64,000 nucleotides of DNA from JAFECT01 sp035551675 (GTDB lineage: Bacteria; Pseudomonadota; Alphaproteobacteria; Caulobacterales; Caulobacteraceae). The notes under the pieces were generated by a model. The model made no database searches, was not told where the DNA came from, and saw only the letters and a program-made list of their open reading frames with translations. Positions 1 to 8,640 of this stretch are shown here, one piece after another (the first letter of the stretch is position 1; every line of letters starts with the position of its first letter). The DNA lies in assembly GCA_035551675.1 (NCBI GenBank), contig DASZMV010000036.1:17214-81213 (forward strand), given 5' to 3'. The position numbers and the translations under genes were made by a program.

Positions 1-762
1 GAGTTGGAAGCTCGCGGCGGGCGCCACGAAGGCGCGGCGCGAGTGCTCGAAGTCGATCTGGCCGTCGTTGTCCTTGTAAAAGGCGGTCAGGCCGAGATCG
101 ACGCCGTCGGCGACCGGGCCGGTGACGAAGCCGCCGACTTCATACTCGTTGTAGTTCCCGATCTGACCGCGCAGCTCGGCGTGGAAGCTGTCTTGCGGAC
201 GACGGCTGGTCACGTTCAGGATGCCGCCGGGAGGGCTGCCGCCGTAGAGCACCGAAGCCGGGCCTTTCAGCACTTCAACCGCCTGGAAGCCGTAGAGCTC
301 GAGGCCCATGTTGTTCAGGTTCGACGCCGGCGCGGCCGGCGACTGCAGGCCATCGACGTATTGAATCGGATAGAAGCCGCGGACCGTGATCCAGTCGTAG
401 CGCGCGTCAGGACCATAGTTCTCGCCGGTGACGCCGGCGGTGTAGCGCATGGTCTGCTGCAGGGTCTGCAGGTTCAGGACGTCGATCTGGTCGCGCGTGA
501 TCACGGTCACCGACGACGGCGTTTCGATCAGCGGCGTCTTGGTCTTCGACGCGGCGTTGCCGTCGGTCGGCACGTAGTGCCGCGCGGTGACGACGACTTC
601 GGAAACTTCGGAGGTTGGCGCGGCGGCGCCCGCTCCGGCGACGACGGTGGTCGCGGCGGGGTCGGCGGCGAAGGCCATGGCGGCCATGGGCGCAACCGCG
701 GCAAAGACGGCGCCGCCCAACAGCAGGCGGCGAAGGCCGCGGGCGTGAATCTGGTGTCTCAT
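1..762 (-). CDS. TonB-dependent siderophore receptor, N-terminal part (cut by window start)
   Basis: Outer-membrane, TonB-energised receptor for ferric siderophores or a similar ligand. The frame reads 254 codons on the minus strand and runs off the window. Residues 1-32 form a signal peptide. A TonB-box-like SEVVVTA follows at about 54-60, then a plug domain at about 75-190 with TPSSVTVITRDQI, ITVRGF and EVLKGPASVLYG, which is the pattern of the FhuA/FpvA-like siderophore receptor family. The first strands of the barrel follow. The ATG (760-762) has a GGGGTCGAG stretch just upstream. A Fur-box-like palindrome lies about 160 bp upstream at 921-941, fitting iron repression. The ligand cannot be told from the visible part. 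Confidence 0.9.
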   Translation of the reverse strand, partial: MRHQIHARGLRRLLLGGAVFAAVAPMAAMAFAADPAATTVVAGAGAAAPTSEVSEVVVTARHYVPTDGNAASKTKTPLIETPSSVTVITRDQIDVLNLQTLQQTMRYTAGVTGENYGPDARYDWITVRGFYPIQYVDGLQSPAAPASNLNNMGLELYGFQAVEVLKGPASVLYGGSPPGGILNVTSRRPQDSFHAELRGQIGNYNEYEVGGFVTGPVADGVDLGLTAFYKDNDGQIDFEHSRRAFVAPAASFQL

Positions 763-920
763 CTCGACCCCCTTGTTTCCGGCGTACGGCCGGACTTCTG
801 TCGACTGGCCTGCAGTGTGCTGACGATTTCTTTTGACCCGCGCGCGCTACCGGGTCGGATATCGTCGCGATCAGGCCATGGCCCCGTCGTCGTCTCCGAG
901 TGCGTCATCCTCGCAACTAT

Positions 921-941
921 TGCGAATGATTGTCAATCGCA
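921..941. promoter_or_regulatory. Candidate Fur box
   Basis: TGCGAATGA-TTG-TCAATCGCA is a 21-bp near-perfect inverted repeat (8 of 9 arm positions pair) that resembles the proteobacterial Fur operator. It sits upstream of the siderophore receptor that starts at 762 and just after the 3' end of the esterase gene. Iron repression of the receptor is inferred. Confidence 0.6.
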
Positions 942-978
942 TCTTTCTCGCCAGCCGGGTTTCGAAGGCGACCTGGGC

Positions 979-1992
979 CTAGGCGGATCCGCCCGCGTCG
1001 GCCGCGGCGCGCCCCGCCAGCCACGCGCTCGCGTCCGCGATCGCCTTGTCCGCCAAGGGAGAAATGGAGACCGCCTCCAGGAAACTGTGGGTGGCCCCGC
1101 GATAGACTTCCATCGTCGCCGCGACCCCGGCGTCCTTCAGTCTGGCGGCCATGGCATGGCTCTGCTCGGCCAGGACATCGCATTCCGCGACCACCAGGAA
1201 GACCGGCGGCAGGCCCGCGAGCGACGCCCGCATCGGGCAGGCGTAGGGCTCGGCGGCGTCGGCGGTCGTGCGGAGATAGTTGGCCCAATAGACTCGCATT
1301 TCGTCGGCGCCGAGCATGAAGTCTTCGCCGCCGTAGCGCTGCGCCGCCTCGTCCGAACAGGCGTCGGTGAAGGCGCCATAGTTGAGCAGCAGACCCTTGA
1401 CCAGGTCGCCCTCGCTTTCGTCGCGCAGTTTCAGCGCAGTAGCGAGGCTGAGATTTCCGCCGGCGGAATCGCCGCCGATGTAGAGCCGCCGCGAATCGAT
1501 GCCGAGCGCCGCGCCGTCGCGCGCCAGCCAGCGCACGGTCTCGACGATCTCGTTCAGCGCCGTCGGGTATTTGGCCTCGGGCGACAGCGGATAGTCGATG
1601 CCGACGACGACCAGGCCCGAACGCTTGGCGTATTCGCGCATGAGCCGGTCGTGGGTGTCGATGGAGAAGATCGTCCAGCCGCCGCCGTGCAGATAGACCA
1701 GCGCGGGTGAAAGCGCCTGGGCCTCAGGCGCCTGGGCCTCGGGCGCCTGGGCCTTGGGATAGTGGATGCGCAGGCGCGCGCAGCCCGGCGAGGTCAGATC
1801 GAGCGTCTGGGCCATGACCGGCCCGCCCTCGCGCCAGGGCCGGCGCACCTGCTCGGCGATGGCCCGCGCCTGCGGATAGGGCGCGCTTTCGAAACCCGGG
1901 TGGCCGGCGAAACCGGCCGAGATCTCGCGCACGAAGCGGCGGATGTCGGGATCGACCGGGTCGGCCTCGCGGATGTCGCTACTGTCGGGCAT
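979..1992 (-). CDS. HSL-family alpha/beta-hydrolase (esterase/lipase)
   Basis: A 337-residue alpha/beta-hydrolase of the hormone-sensitive-lipase (family IV) esterase group. It has the oxyanion-hole HGGGW at 102-106, the nucleophile elbow GDSAG with Ser176, Asp272 in ECDVL and His302 in ATHSF, so the catalytic triad is complete. It should hydrolyse short acyl esters in the cytoplasm; no signal peptide is visible. Residues about 81-93 (repeats of EAQAP) are an inserted linker encoded by three 15-bp tandem repeats at 1713-1757. The gene is divergent from the AraC-type regulator starting at 2123, which is the obvious candidate to control it. Confidence 0.9.
   Translation of the reverse strand: MPDSSDIREADPVDPDIRRFVREISAGFAGHPGFESAPYPQARAIAEQVRRPWREGGPVMAQTLDLTSPGCARLRIHYPKAQAPEAQAPEAQALSPALVYLHGGGWTIFSIDTHDRLMREYAKRSGLVVVGIDYPLSPEAKYPTALNEIVETVRWLARDGAALGIDSRRLYIGGDSAGGNLSLATALKLRDESEGDLVKGLLLNYGAFTDACSDEAAQRYGGEDFMLGADEMRVYWANYLRTTADAAEPYACPMRASLAGLPPVFLVVAECDVLAEQSHAMAARLKDAGVAATMEVYRGATHSFLEAVSISPLADKAIADASAWLAGRAAADAGGSA
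1713..1757. repeat. Three 15-bp tandem repeats inside the esterase gene
   Basis: The unit GCGCCTGGGCCTCAG occurs three times in direct tandem with one or two substitutions per copy. The unit is in frame and encodes an Ala/Gln/Pro/Glu linker ahead of the HGGGW strand, so copy-number change would only alter linker length. Confidence 0.8.
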
Positions 1993-2122
1993 GTCGCGTT
2001 TCGTCGCGCCGGGGTCGTCCGAGGCCGGCGCAACTTGTCTCCCCAGGCATGCAAGGCTATCCCGATCCAGCGGGGATCGGCTGTCGCCGCAGGACCAATC
2101 GCTGTCTCAAGCGGGCCACGCC

Positions 2123-2914
2123 ATGGGGCGAAGCACCAAGGGCATAGACTACCAGGACGTACCGCGGCCTGTCTCGGCGCTGGCCGACGACTATCCGTCC
2201 GGCTACCTGGACCCGCGCCACAGCCACCCGCGCGGCCAACTGATCTACGCCACCACCGGCGTGATGACCGTAACCACCGACCAGGCGAGCTTCGTCGTGC
2301 CGCCCCAGCGCGCGGTCTGGGTGCCTCACGACGTCGAGCACGAGGCCTTCTGTCGCGGTCGCGTCGCCTGTCGCACCCTCTACATCGACACCAGCAAGGT
2401 CGACGGCCTGCCGGCGGCGGCGCGGGTGATCGAAGTCTCAGACCTGCTGCGTGAACTGATCGTCGAGGCGACGCGCGTGCCGATCGAGTACGACGAAAGC
2501 AGCCGCGACGGGCGGCTGATGCGGCTGATCGTCGACGAGATCATCGCCAGCCAGACCGCGCCGCTGCATGTGCCGATGCCACAGGATCCTCGGCTCGCGC
2601 GCATCTGTGCGGCGATCCTGCAGGACCCGGCGCAGAACGACGTACTCGACGACTGGGCCGATCGCTCGGCCATGGGGCGGCGCACCTTCACCCGCGCCTT
2701 CCGTCGCGAGACGGGGATGAGCTTTGCGGAGTGGCGCCAGAACGTGCGGCTGATGGAGGCGATGTCGCTGCTCGCCACCGGTCATTCGGTAACGCGGGTG
2801 GCCTTCGACGTCGGCTATTCGAGCCCCAGCGCCTTTACCGCCATGTTCCGGCGCATGTTCGGCGCGCCGCCGACGCACTATCTGTCGGATGTCGCGAGCG
2901 AACGGCCCGCCTGA
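2123..2914 (+). CDS. AraC-family transcriptional regulator
   Basis: A 263-residue regulator. The N-terminal half (about 20-100) resembles the cupin sensor of AraC proteins, with a histidine-containing DPRHSHPRGQL and a later WVPHDVEHEA. The C-terminal 100 residues carry two helix-turn-helix units: DDWADRSAMGRRTFTRAF, then VTRVAFDVGYSSPSAF followed by the family signature FRRMFGAPPTHY. The frame is open further upstream, but the ATG at 2123 begins the family-like sequence and leaves a 130-bp divergent promoter region shared with the esterase. The effector is unknown. Confidence 0.9.
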   Translation: MGRSTKGIDYQDVPRPVSALADDYPSGYLDPRHSHPRGQLIYATTGVMTVTTDQASFVVPPQRAVWVPHDVEHEAFCRGRVACRTLYIDTSKVDGLPAAARVIEVSDLLRELIVEATRVPIEYDESSRDGRLMRLIVDEIIASQTAPLHVPMPQDPRLARICAAILQDPAQNDVLDDWADRSAMGRRTFTRAFRRETGMSFAEWRQNVRLMEAMSLLATGHSVTRVAFDVGYSSPSAFTAMFRRMFGAPPTHYLSDVASERPA

Positions 2915-2920
2915 GGCGTC

Positions 2921-3532
2921 TCAGTCGTGATCGCTGAACTCCGCCATCCAGTCGTGCAGCTCGCTTCTCCCCTCGCGCGCGAGACCCGTGAGAATCTCGG
3001 AGAAAGTGTCGTTGCGCTCGTCCTGCCCCAGTTTGAAGCGGCCGCGCACCGCGCGCACGGCGGCGCGGAACGGAATGATGCGTGCGGCGAGCTGCGTGTA
3101 GCGCGTGCCGACCTCGTCGAGCGACCAGGGGTTCGGCCGGCCCTGTTCTGTAGCCTGCACGAGGTCCTCGAGCACGGCGCGAAGTTCCAGGTCGTCGTCG
3201 ATGAAGCGCACGTCGGCTTCGATCTGGACGCTGACGTAGTTCCAGGTGGGGGCCTGGTTGCGATCGCTGAACCAGGACGGCGAGACATAGCCGTGCGGAC
3301 CCATGAACAGGAACAGCGCGCCCGGCTGCGCGCGCAGGGCCGCGGCCTGAGGATGTTTGCGCGGATAGTGGCCGAGCAGTTCGACAACGGCGCCGTTCGC
3401 GCCGAACACGGGACGGATCGGGAGCGCGGTGGCGCTGAGGCCGTCGCCGCCGGAAACCACCCAGGCCAAGGGATGCTCGAGCACCAGGCGCGCGACGTCA
3501 TCGTTCGACCGCGGGGCGTAAATGTCGCTCAT
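2921..3532 (-). CDS. FMN-binding PaiB-family protein
   Basis: A 203-residue protein of the PaiB family (FMN-binding split-barrel, annotated as a negative transcriptional regulator in Bacillus). It opens with MSDIYAPRSNDDVARL, and ATALPIRPVF, PGALFLFMGPHGYVSPSW and NYVSVQIEADVRFI are typical of the family. The start codon overlaps the stop of the upstream PepSY gene (3529-3532, ATGA), so the two are translationally coupled. The 3' end faces the end of the AraC gene six bases away. PaiB-type proteins may bind FMN or haem-like ligands; the actual role here is not known. Confidence 0.85.
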   Translation of the reverse strand: MSDIYAPRSNDDVARLVLEHPLAWVVSGGDGLSATALPIRPVFGANGAVVELLGHYPRKHPQAAALRAQPGALFLFMGPHGYVSPSWFSDRNQAPTWNYVSVQIEADVRFIDDDLELRAVLEDLVQATEQGRPNPWSLDEVGTRYTQLAARIIPFRAAVRAVRGRFKLGQDERNDTFSEILTGLAREGRSELHDWMAEFSDHD

Positions 3533-4629
3533 GCGCTCATCTTCGCGCGATTCGGCTGGGTCCTGCGCGGGTTGCGGCGCGCGCTCCACAGACTGACGCC
3601 AAGGACCAGCATGGTCGCGAGCCAGGTCCCGATCAGTTCGGCGAGGACGCGGGTGACCCAGCGGCCGCCCTCGCCGGCGTGCACCGCGTAAAGGCCGTCC
3701 CAGAAGCGCGTGCGCAGCGGCATCTTCATGGCGTCGTAGTCGGCGAGCACGCGCCCGCTCCGCGAACTGACGTAGACATAGGTGCGCCCGCTGACGCGCC
3801 GCCATTCGCCGGGCGTGCGCAGCTCGACGTGATACCAGGGTGTGTCCTTGTCCGGCAGGTCGACGCCGGTCATATAGGCGCCGGGATGAAGTCTCAGCGC
3901 CGTCGCGATTGCCTCGGCCGTGCCGACCGGCGTTGCGCGCGCAGGCTCCTTCGACGCGACCGCCGCAGGCGGATCGGGCCGTGCATTGTCAAACCATCCG
4001 GCGAGGGGATTTTCGAACGCCATCATGACGCCGGCGCTAATGACGATGAAGGCGGGGACGACCAGCCACAGGCCCACCGCGCGGTGCCAGGCGAACAGGG
4101 TGATCGCCGGGGTCTTTCCGGACTTCGGAACCAGCGTCTTGCGCCAGAACCCCGGGCGCGGCAACGCGAGCTTGATGCCCAGGATCAGGTTCGACAGCAG
4201 GATCATGCCGCTCAGGCCGATGATCCACTTGCCGAGGTCGTGGGCGAACAGGGTCTGGTGCAGGTAGGTCGCGATCTGGAACGGACCGACGTGCAAATAG
4301 TCATGATCCCACGGCCGCAGCCGCAGGATGTGGCCCACGCCGTCGACTCGCAACACATCGCTGTGCCCCTGCGGCCGGTCGACGATCACATCATAGAAAC
4401 CCGGCAGTCCGCCGCCGGAGTAGACCCCCGTCGGCGTTCCATGGGCATGGCTCGCCCGCAGCGCATCGATGCTCTTGCCGAAAGCCGCAAGATCGAAGGT
4501 TGGACTGGCGCGGCCCAGCGACAGGTCGTCGAGCTCCCAATGGAACACCAGCAACACGCCGGTGACCGCCTGCAGAATCCACAGCGCGACGAAGCTCAGG
4601 CTGATGTATTTGTGGAGGGTTCTGATCAT
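3529..4629 (-). CDS. PepSY-associated TM helix protein
   Basis: A 366-residue inner-membrane protein of the PepSY_TM family. Four hydrophobic helices are visible: near the N terminus after MIRTLHKYISLSF, around 140-165, around 190-215, and near the C terminus. Periplasmic PepSY-like stretches lie between them (about 45-110 and 250-310). Related proteins accompany siderophore receptors and are thought to help reduce or release iron; this is family knowledge, not shown here. The start at 4629 is chosen because the conserved IRTLHKY motif begins there; an ATG 45 bases upstream is less likely. It is followed directly by the PaiB gene with a 4-base overlap. Confidence 0.85.
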   Translation of the reverse strand: MIRTLHKYISLSFVALWILQAVTGVLLVFHWELDDLSLGRASPTFDLAAFGKSIDALRASHAHGTPTGVYSGGGLPGFYDVIVDRPQGHSDVLRVDGVGHILRLRPWDHDYLHVGPFQIATYLHQTLFAHDLGKWIIGLSGMILLSNLILGIKLALPRPGFWRKTLVPKSGKTPAITLFAWHRAVGLWLVVPAFIVISAGVMMAFENPLAGWFDNARPDPPAAVASKEPARATPVGTAEAIATALRLHPGAYMTGVDLPDKDTPWYHVELRTPGEWRRVSGRTYVYVSSRSGRVLADYDAMKMPLRTRFWDGLYAVHAGEGGRWVTRVLAELIGTWLATMLVLGVSLWSARRNPRRTQPNRAKMSA

Positions 4630-4780
4630 GCGCCCGCGACGATGGTGGGGACGCCAAGCTCCCAAGGCAATCACTCTTGCGCCACTGACGCCGGGTCGGT
4701 CTCTGTCGCGGCCGGGCCAGGGCCGGTCTCGGAACGGTCACGAAACCGCCCCGCCAGGGTAAGACAGGGGTCAGCCAAGC

Positions 4781-4987
4781 GTGGCCGAAATGGAGGAGCC
4801 GTTGGAATTCCGCGTTTTTCGGACGTCACGGCGAAGCGAACGGGCCCTGGGCGCGTTTGCAGGATCAGGGGGTATCGTCGCCTTCCAGCCTCGGGAACGG
4901 GAACAGGCGCACGAGGAGTCGTCGATGAAGCGGTGGGTTCCTATATTCGAGGCTCCGGGCGTCCGGTTCGATGGGTTAGCGGTATGA
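4781..4987 (+). CDS. Possible small leader ORF (68 codons)
   Basis: A GTG-started frame of 68 codons whose TGA overlaps the ATG of the secreted protein at 4984 (ATGA). That is the arrangement expected for translational coupling. A weak AGGGG lies about 12 bases before the GTG. The product is charged and shows no family I recognise. It lies in the 354-base region between the PepSY gene and the secreted protein, where I see nothing else. It could equally be chance in GC-rich DNA. Confidence 0.25.
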   Translation: MAEMEEPLEFRVFRTSRRSERALGAFAGSGGIVAFQPREREQAHEESSMKRWVPIFEAPGVRFDGLAV

Positions 4988-5604
4988 AACAGAGTCTTCT
5001 CCCCTTCGCGGTCTGCGCCCTCGGCATCGGTCTGGCGATCGCGGCCCCGGCCGCCGCCGCGCCGGTCGTCCTTACCGGCCCCGAGCATCGCCTGAATGCC
5101 CAGGAAATCCGCGACCTCGCCAAGCGCGAGCTTTTGTGGTGCGACGACTTCCATGCGCAGAACGGATCGTGCGACGCGGTCAGCCTGATCACGCTGGCGC
5201 CCGACGGGCGGCTGGCGGAGACCACCACCATGCTGTTGAGCGACGGCCCGCGCATCCAGGCCTTCATCGGCGAGGTCGACGACGTCGAGGGCGACCGCGT
5301 GTGCAGCAAGGTTACCGCCGCCCAGCTCCCCATCGCCTTTACGCTTGAGGGCAAGGCCGTGCCGTCCGAGGCGTCCGCCAGTCTGCGCGACGTGCTGGTC
5401 AATTCGCTGGCGGAGCTTGACGGCAAGACCATCTGCCAGACCTTCTATCGCGGTTCGGATCCGAACAAGCTTCGCGAGGAGGTGACGGTGGACGGCAAGC
5501 GGCGCAAAGACCTGGAAACCGTCTACCAGCTTCATGACGGCAAGGACGGCTTCGACCTGCGCCCACAGGTGAAGGGCGACGCCGACAAGGGCACCAAGGC
5601 CTAG
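4984..5604 (+). CDS. Secreted protein of unknown function
   Basis: A 206-residue protein with a clean Sec signal peptide (residues 1-25, ending APAAAAP), so probably periplasmic. The mature part has four cysteines (WCDDF, GSCDAV, DRVCSK, TICQTF) that could form two disulfides and no helices long enough to cross the membrane. I do not recognise the family. The stop codon is followed directly by the ATG of the nitroreductase gene (TAGATG), so both are probably in one transcript. Confidence 0.75.
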   Translation: MKQSLLPFAVCALGIGLAIAAPAAAAPVVLTGPEHRLNAQEIRDLAKRELLWCDDFHAQNGSCDAVSLITLAPDGRLAETTTMLLSDGPRIQAFIGEVDDVEGDRVCSKVTAAQLPIAFTLEGKAVPSEASASLRDVLVNSLAELDGKTICQTFYRGSDPNKLREEVTVDGKRRKDLETVYQLHDGKDGFDLRPQVKGDADKGTKA

Positions 5605-6231
5605 ATGGACGCGAAGACCGTAGCCGTCCCCGCTGCGCCGGAATTCGGCGACGCGCTGGCGCCCCAGGCCAGTCCCGAGACCATCGCGCTTCTGGCGCGC
5701 CGGCGTTCGTCGTCGGCGCAGACCCTGGGGGCGCCTGGGCCGAGCCATGATCAGCTGAAACTGCTGCTGCGTCTCGCCGCGCGCGTGCCCGATCACGGCA
5801 AGCTTTCGCCCTGGCGCTTCATCGTGCTGCAACAGCCGGCCAAGGCCGATCTGGTGCGCCGCTTCGAGGCGGTCGCGGCGAGGCGCGAGGATGCGGCAAA
5901 GGCGCTGGCCAAGCTCGCCAAGCTGTCGGCGGCGCCGCTCAGCGTCGCGGTGGTGTCACGCCTCAGCCCCGACGCCGACATTCCGGTGTGGGAGCAGGAG
6001 CTCTCCTCCGGCGCGGTCTGCACCATGCTGCTGACGGCGGCGGCGGCGCTCGGCTACGGCGCCAACTGGATTACCGACTGGTACGCCTACGACAGCGAGA
6101 CCTGCGCCATCCTCGGCCTCGACGCCGAGGAACGTATTGCCGGCATCGTGCACGTCGGCACGCCGGCCGAAGCGCCGCTCGAACGCGCGCGTCCGGACGT
6201 GGAAGCGCTGACGAGCTACTGGGCGGGTTGA
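5605..6231 (+). CDS. Nitroreductase-family FMN oxidoreductase
   Basis: A 208-residue flavoprotein of the nitroreductase fold, closest by eye to the small YdjA-like group. RRRSSSAQTLG at about 31-41, followed by RLAARVPDHGKLSPWRFIVLQ, is the FMN phosphate-binding and substrate-side pattern. AAAALGYGANWITDW and GTPAEAP near the C terminus fit the same family. It would reduce nitro or quinone compounds with NAD(P)H; the true substrate is unknown. The gene abuts the secreted protein upstream, and its 3' end overlaps the convergent DUF817 gene by 16 bases. Confidence 0.9.
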   Translation: MDAKTVAVPAAPEFGDALAPQASPETIALLARRRSSSAQTLGAPGPSHDQLKLLLRLAARVPDHGKLSPWRFIVLQQPAKADLVRRFEAVAARREDAAKALAKLAKLSAAPLSVAVVSRLSPDADIPVWEQELSSGAVCTMLLTAAAALGYGANWITDWYAYDSETCAILGLDAEERIAGIVHVGTPAEAPLERARPDVEALTSYWAG

Positions 6232-7115
6232 AGCACCGGCGCCGGCGACCGCTCCGGCCGGTGGACGAGCGACACCAGCACGAAACTGATGATCGCCAGC
6301 AGGAACCAGCTTCCGACCTTCTGGATATGCACCGGCGACCAGGCGTGGGCCTGGGACGGATAGATCCAGGTTCGCGAGAAGGTGCCGAGGTTCTCGGCCA
6401 GCCAGATGAACACCGACACCAATACGCCGCTCAGCAGGAACGGCATGCGGCGCTGCACGCGGTCGGGCGTGAAACAGGTCCAGGTGCGCCAGAAGATGAC
6501 CGCCGCGAAGGCGAACAACCCCCAACGCAGGTCGATCTTCCAATGATCGAGGAAGAAGTTCGCGTAGATGCCCGCCGCGAGCAGCCACGCGGACCACGTC
6601 GGCGGATAGTTCGAGAAGCGCATCCGGAAGATGCGCTGCACGCGGGCGATGTAACTGCCGACGCAGGCGTACATGAAGCCCGAGAACAGCGGCACGCCGC
6701 CGATGCGCAGCAGGCTCGGCTCCGGATAGACCCACGAACCCACATGCGTCTTGAACACCTCCATTACCGTGCCGACGATGTGGAAGACGAAGATGACCTT
6801 GGCTTCCTCGAGACTCTCCAGCTTCAGGCCGAGCATGGCGACTTGCACGGCGAGCGCGGCGACCGCGAGGAAATCGTAACGCGCAATCAGCGCATGCGGT
6901 GGCCAGATGAGACTCGTGCCGAACAGCAAGGCGAGCATGGCCCCGCCAAACAGGGAGGCCCACCCTTGCTTCAACCCAAACATCAGAAATTCGAACGCCC
7001 AACGCCCGGCCCGTGTGCGATCAGCGCGCGCCTGGACACGGCCGAGTATTCTCCGGCCCCAGGTTTCAACGGGGAGAGCTTGCCGCGCTACAATGGCCCT
7101 CTCATCCCCAACCAT
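6216..7115 (-). CDS. DUF817 integral membrane protein
   Basis: A 299-residue membrane protein with about eight hydrophobic helices, matching the DUF817 family as I know it: FEFLMFGLKQGWASLFGG, EAKVIFVFHIVGTVMEVFK, SWVYPEP, GVPLFSGFMYACVGSYIAR and WIYPSQAHAWSPVH. The function of the family is unknown. The chosen ATG (7113-7115) lies four bases after the queF stop, so the two genes are co-transcribed. An internal Met 45 residues later is an alternative start. The QueF linkage leaves open a link to deazapurine or precursor transport, which is inference only. Confidence 0.85.
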   Translation of the reverse strand: MVGDERAIVARQALPVETWGRRILGRVQARADRTRAGRWAFEFLMFGLKQGWASLFGGAMLALLFGTSLIWPPHALIARYDFLAVAALAVQVAMLGLKLESLEEAKVIFVFHIVGTVMEVFKTHVGSWVYPEPSLLRIGGVPLFSGFMYACVGSYIARVQRIFRMRFSNYPPTWSAWLLAAGIYANFFLDHWKIDLRWGLFAFAAVIFWRTWTCFTPDRVQRRMPFLLSGVLVSVFIWLAENLGTFSRTWIYPSQAHAWSPVHIQKVGSWFLLAIISFVLVSLVHRPERSPAPVLQPAQ

Positions 7116-7119
7116 TGTT

Positions 7120-7578
7120 CTACCGCAACCGGTAGGTCGCCACGCCGGGATCCGGGACCCACAGGCCTTCCGGCGCCGCCCCGGTCTGCCAGAATACGTC
7201 GATGGGGATGCCGCCGCGAGGGGCCCAGAAGCCGGCGATGCGGAGCCAGCGGGGTTCGGCGACCGCGACGATGCGCTGGGCGACACCGACGGTGCAGTCC
7301 TCGTGGAAAGCGCCGTGGTTGCGGAAACTCTGTAGGAACAGCTTCAGACTCTTGCTCTCGATCAGCCAGGCGCCCGGCGCATAGTCGATCACCAGGGTCG
7401 CGAAATCCGGCTGGCCGGTGACCGGGCAGATGGAGGTGAACTCGGGCGCCGTGAACCGGGCGAGGTAGAGCGCGTCGGGATGGGGGTTCGGCACGCGCTC
7501 TAACGTCGCGCGCTCGGGACCGTCGGGAATGGCGCTGGGGCGGCCGAGCTGGGTCAGCTTGGAAGTGTCGGTGGTCAT
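7120..7578 (-). CDS. queF: NADPH-dependent 7-cyano-7-deazaguanine reductase
   Basis: QueF reduces preQ0 to preQ1 in the queuosine tRNA-modification pathway. The 152-residue length is that of the short, unimodular type. FTSICPVTGQPDFA contains the catalytic Cys51 and the general-acid Asp58. ESKSLKLFLQSFRNHGAFHEDC is the family signature containing the substrate- and cofactor-binding residues. The C-terminal RGGIPIDVFWQTG is also typical. DUF817 follows in the same transcript. No preQ1 riboswitch is apparent in the short upstream region. Confidence 0.97.
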   Translation of the reverse strand: MTTDTSKLTQLGRPSAIPDGPERATLERVPNPHPDALYLARFTAPEFTSICPVTGQPDFATLVIDYAPGAWLIESKSLKLFLQSFRNHGAFHEDCTVGVAQRIVAVAEPRWLRIAGFWAPRGGIPIDVFWQTGAAPEGLWVPDPGVATYRLR

Positions 7579-7695
7579 GGCCGCGCTCTAAGGCCAACGG
7601 GGGCGGACGGGAAGCCCTTCCCTTGGGTGACCTTTGCCGCAGGGGCCCAGGCGGCTATGGACGGCGGGAATTCCACCCGAGCCCAGGACAAGCCC

Positions 7696-8640
7696 ATGGC
7701 CATCCCCGCCGCCCTGCAACAGGGGCTGAAGCTCCCGGTCATTGCCGCGCCCATGTTCCTGGTCTCGGGGCCCGGCCTGGTGATCGCCGCCTGCAAGTCG
7801 GGCGTGATCGGAACCTTCCCGGCCCTGAACCAGCGGTCGACCGAGGGCTATTCCCAGTGGCTCGACCAGATCAAGGCGGCGCTCGGGCCGAACGACGCCC
7901 GGTACGGCGTCAACATCATCGTGCACAACACCAATCCGCGGGTCATGGCCGACATGACGGTCACGGTCGAACACAAGGTCCCTCTGGTGATCACCTCGCT
8001 GGGCGCCGTGCGCGACATCGTCGATGCGGTTCACTCGTACGGCGGCCTGGTGTTCCACGACGTGACGACAGTGCGGCACGCGAAGAAGGCGGCCGAGGCC
8101 GGCGTCGACGGCCTGATCCTGGTGTGCGCCGGCGCCGGCGGTCATGCGGGCGTCTGGTCGCCGTTCGCCCTGGTCGACGAGGTGCGCGCGTTTTTCAAAG
8201 GGACGATCATTCTGTCGGGCGCCCTGTCGACGGGGCGCGATCTGGCCGCCGGCCTCATGATGGGCGCCGACTTCGGCTATTTCGGCACCCGCTTCATCAA
8301 CACCACCGAGAGCCTGGCGCCGGATGCGTACAAGGACATGATCCTGGAGGCCCATGCCGCGGACGTCACCTATACGCCGGCGATCTCGGGCATCCCGGCG
8401 AACTTCCTGACCCAGTCGCTGGTCAACAACGGCCTCGATCCCAAGTCCCTCCCCGACAAGACCAAGATCGATCTCGGCAAGGAGCTCGACCACGAGGTGA
8501 AGGCCTGGAAGGAAGTCTGGTCCGCCGGCCAGGGCGTGGGCTCGGTGAAGGACGTGCTGCCGGTCGCGGACCTGGTGGCGCGTTTGACGAGCGAGTTCGA
8601 CGAGGCGCGCGGGGCGTTCGCGACCCGGTTCGCGGGCTAA
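7696..8640 (+). CDS. Nitronate monooxygenase family flavoprotein
   Basis: A 314-residue TIM-barrel FMN enzyme of the 2-nitropropane dioxygenase/nitronate monooxygenase family. LPVIAAPMFLVSGPGLVIAACKSGVIGTFPALN is the family N terminus, CAGAGGHAG holds the conserved histidine, and GALSTGRDLAAGLMMGADFGYFGTRF is the FMN-phosphate loop. The ATG at 7696 is used because homology begins at AIPAALQQG; the frame is open 69 bases further up. A second, different member of the family lies at 14894. True substrates of such paralogues are often unknown. Confidence 0.92.
   Translation: MAIPAALQQGLKLPVIAAPMFLVSGPGLVIAACKSGVIGTFPALNQRSTEGYSQWLDQIKAALGPNDARYGVNIIVHNTNPRVMADMTVTVEHKVPLVITSLGAVRDIVDAVHSYGGLVFHDVTTVRHAKKAAEAGVDGLILVCAGAGGHAGVWSPFALVDEVRAFFKGTIILSGALSTGRDLAAGLMMGADFGYFGTRFINTTESLAPDAYKDMILEAHAADVTYTPAISGIPANFLTQSLVNNGLDPKSLPDKTKIDLGKELDHEVKAWKEVWSAGQGVGSVKDVLPVADLVARLTSEFDEARGAFATRFAG

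Noticed and set aside
4..1710. 568-codon open frame on the + strand
   Set aside because: It runs antisense across a clear TonB receptor and an esterase with intact motifs; its product is Arg/Gly/Val-rich with no domain. Such frames are expected from codon bias in GC-rich DNA.
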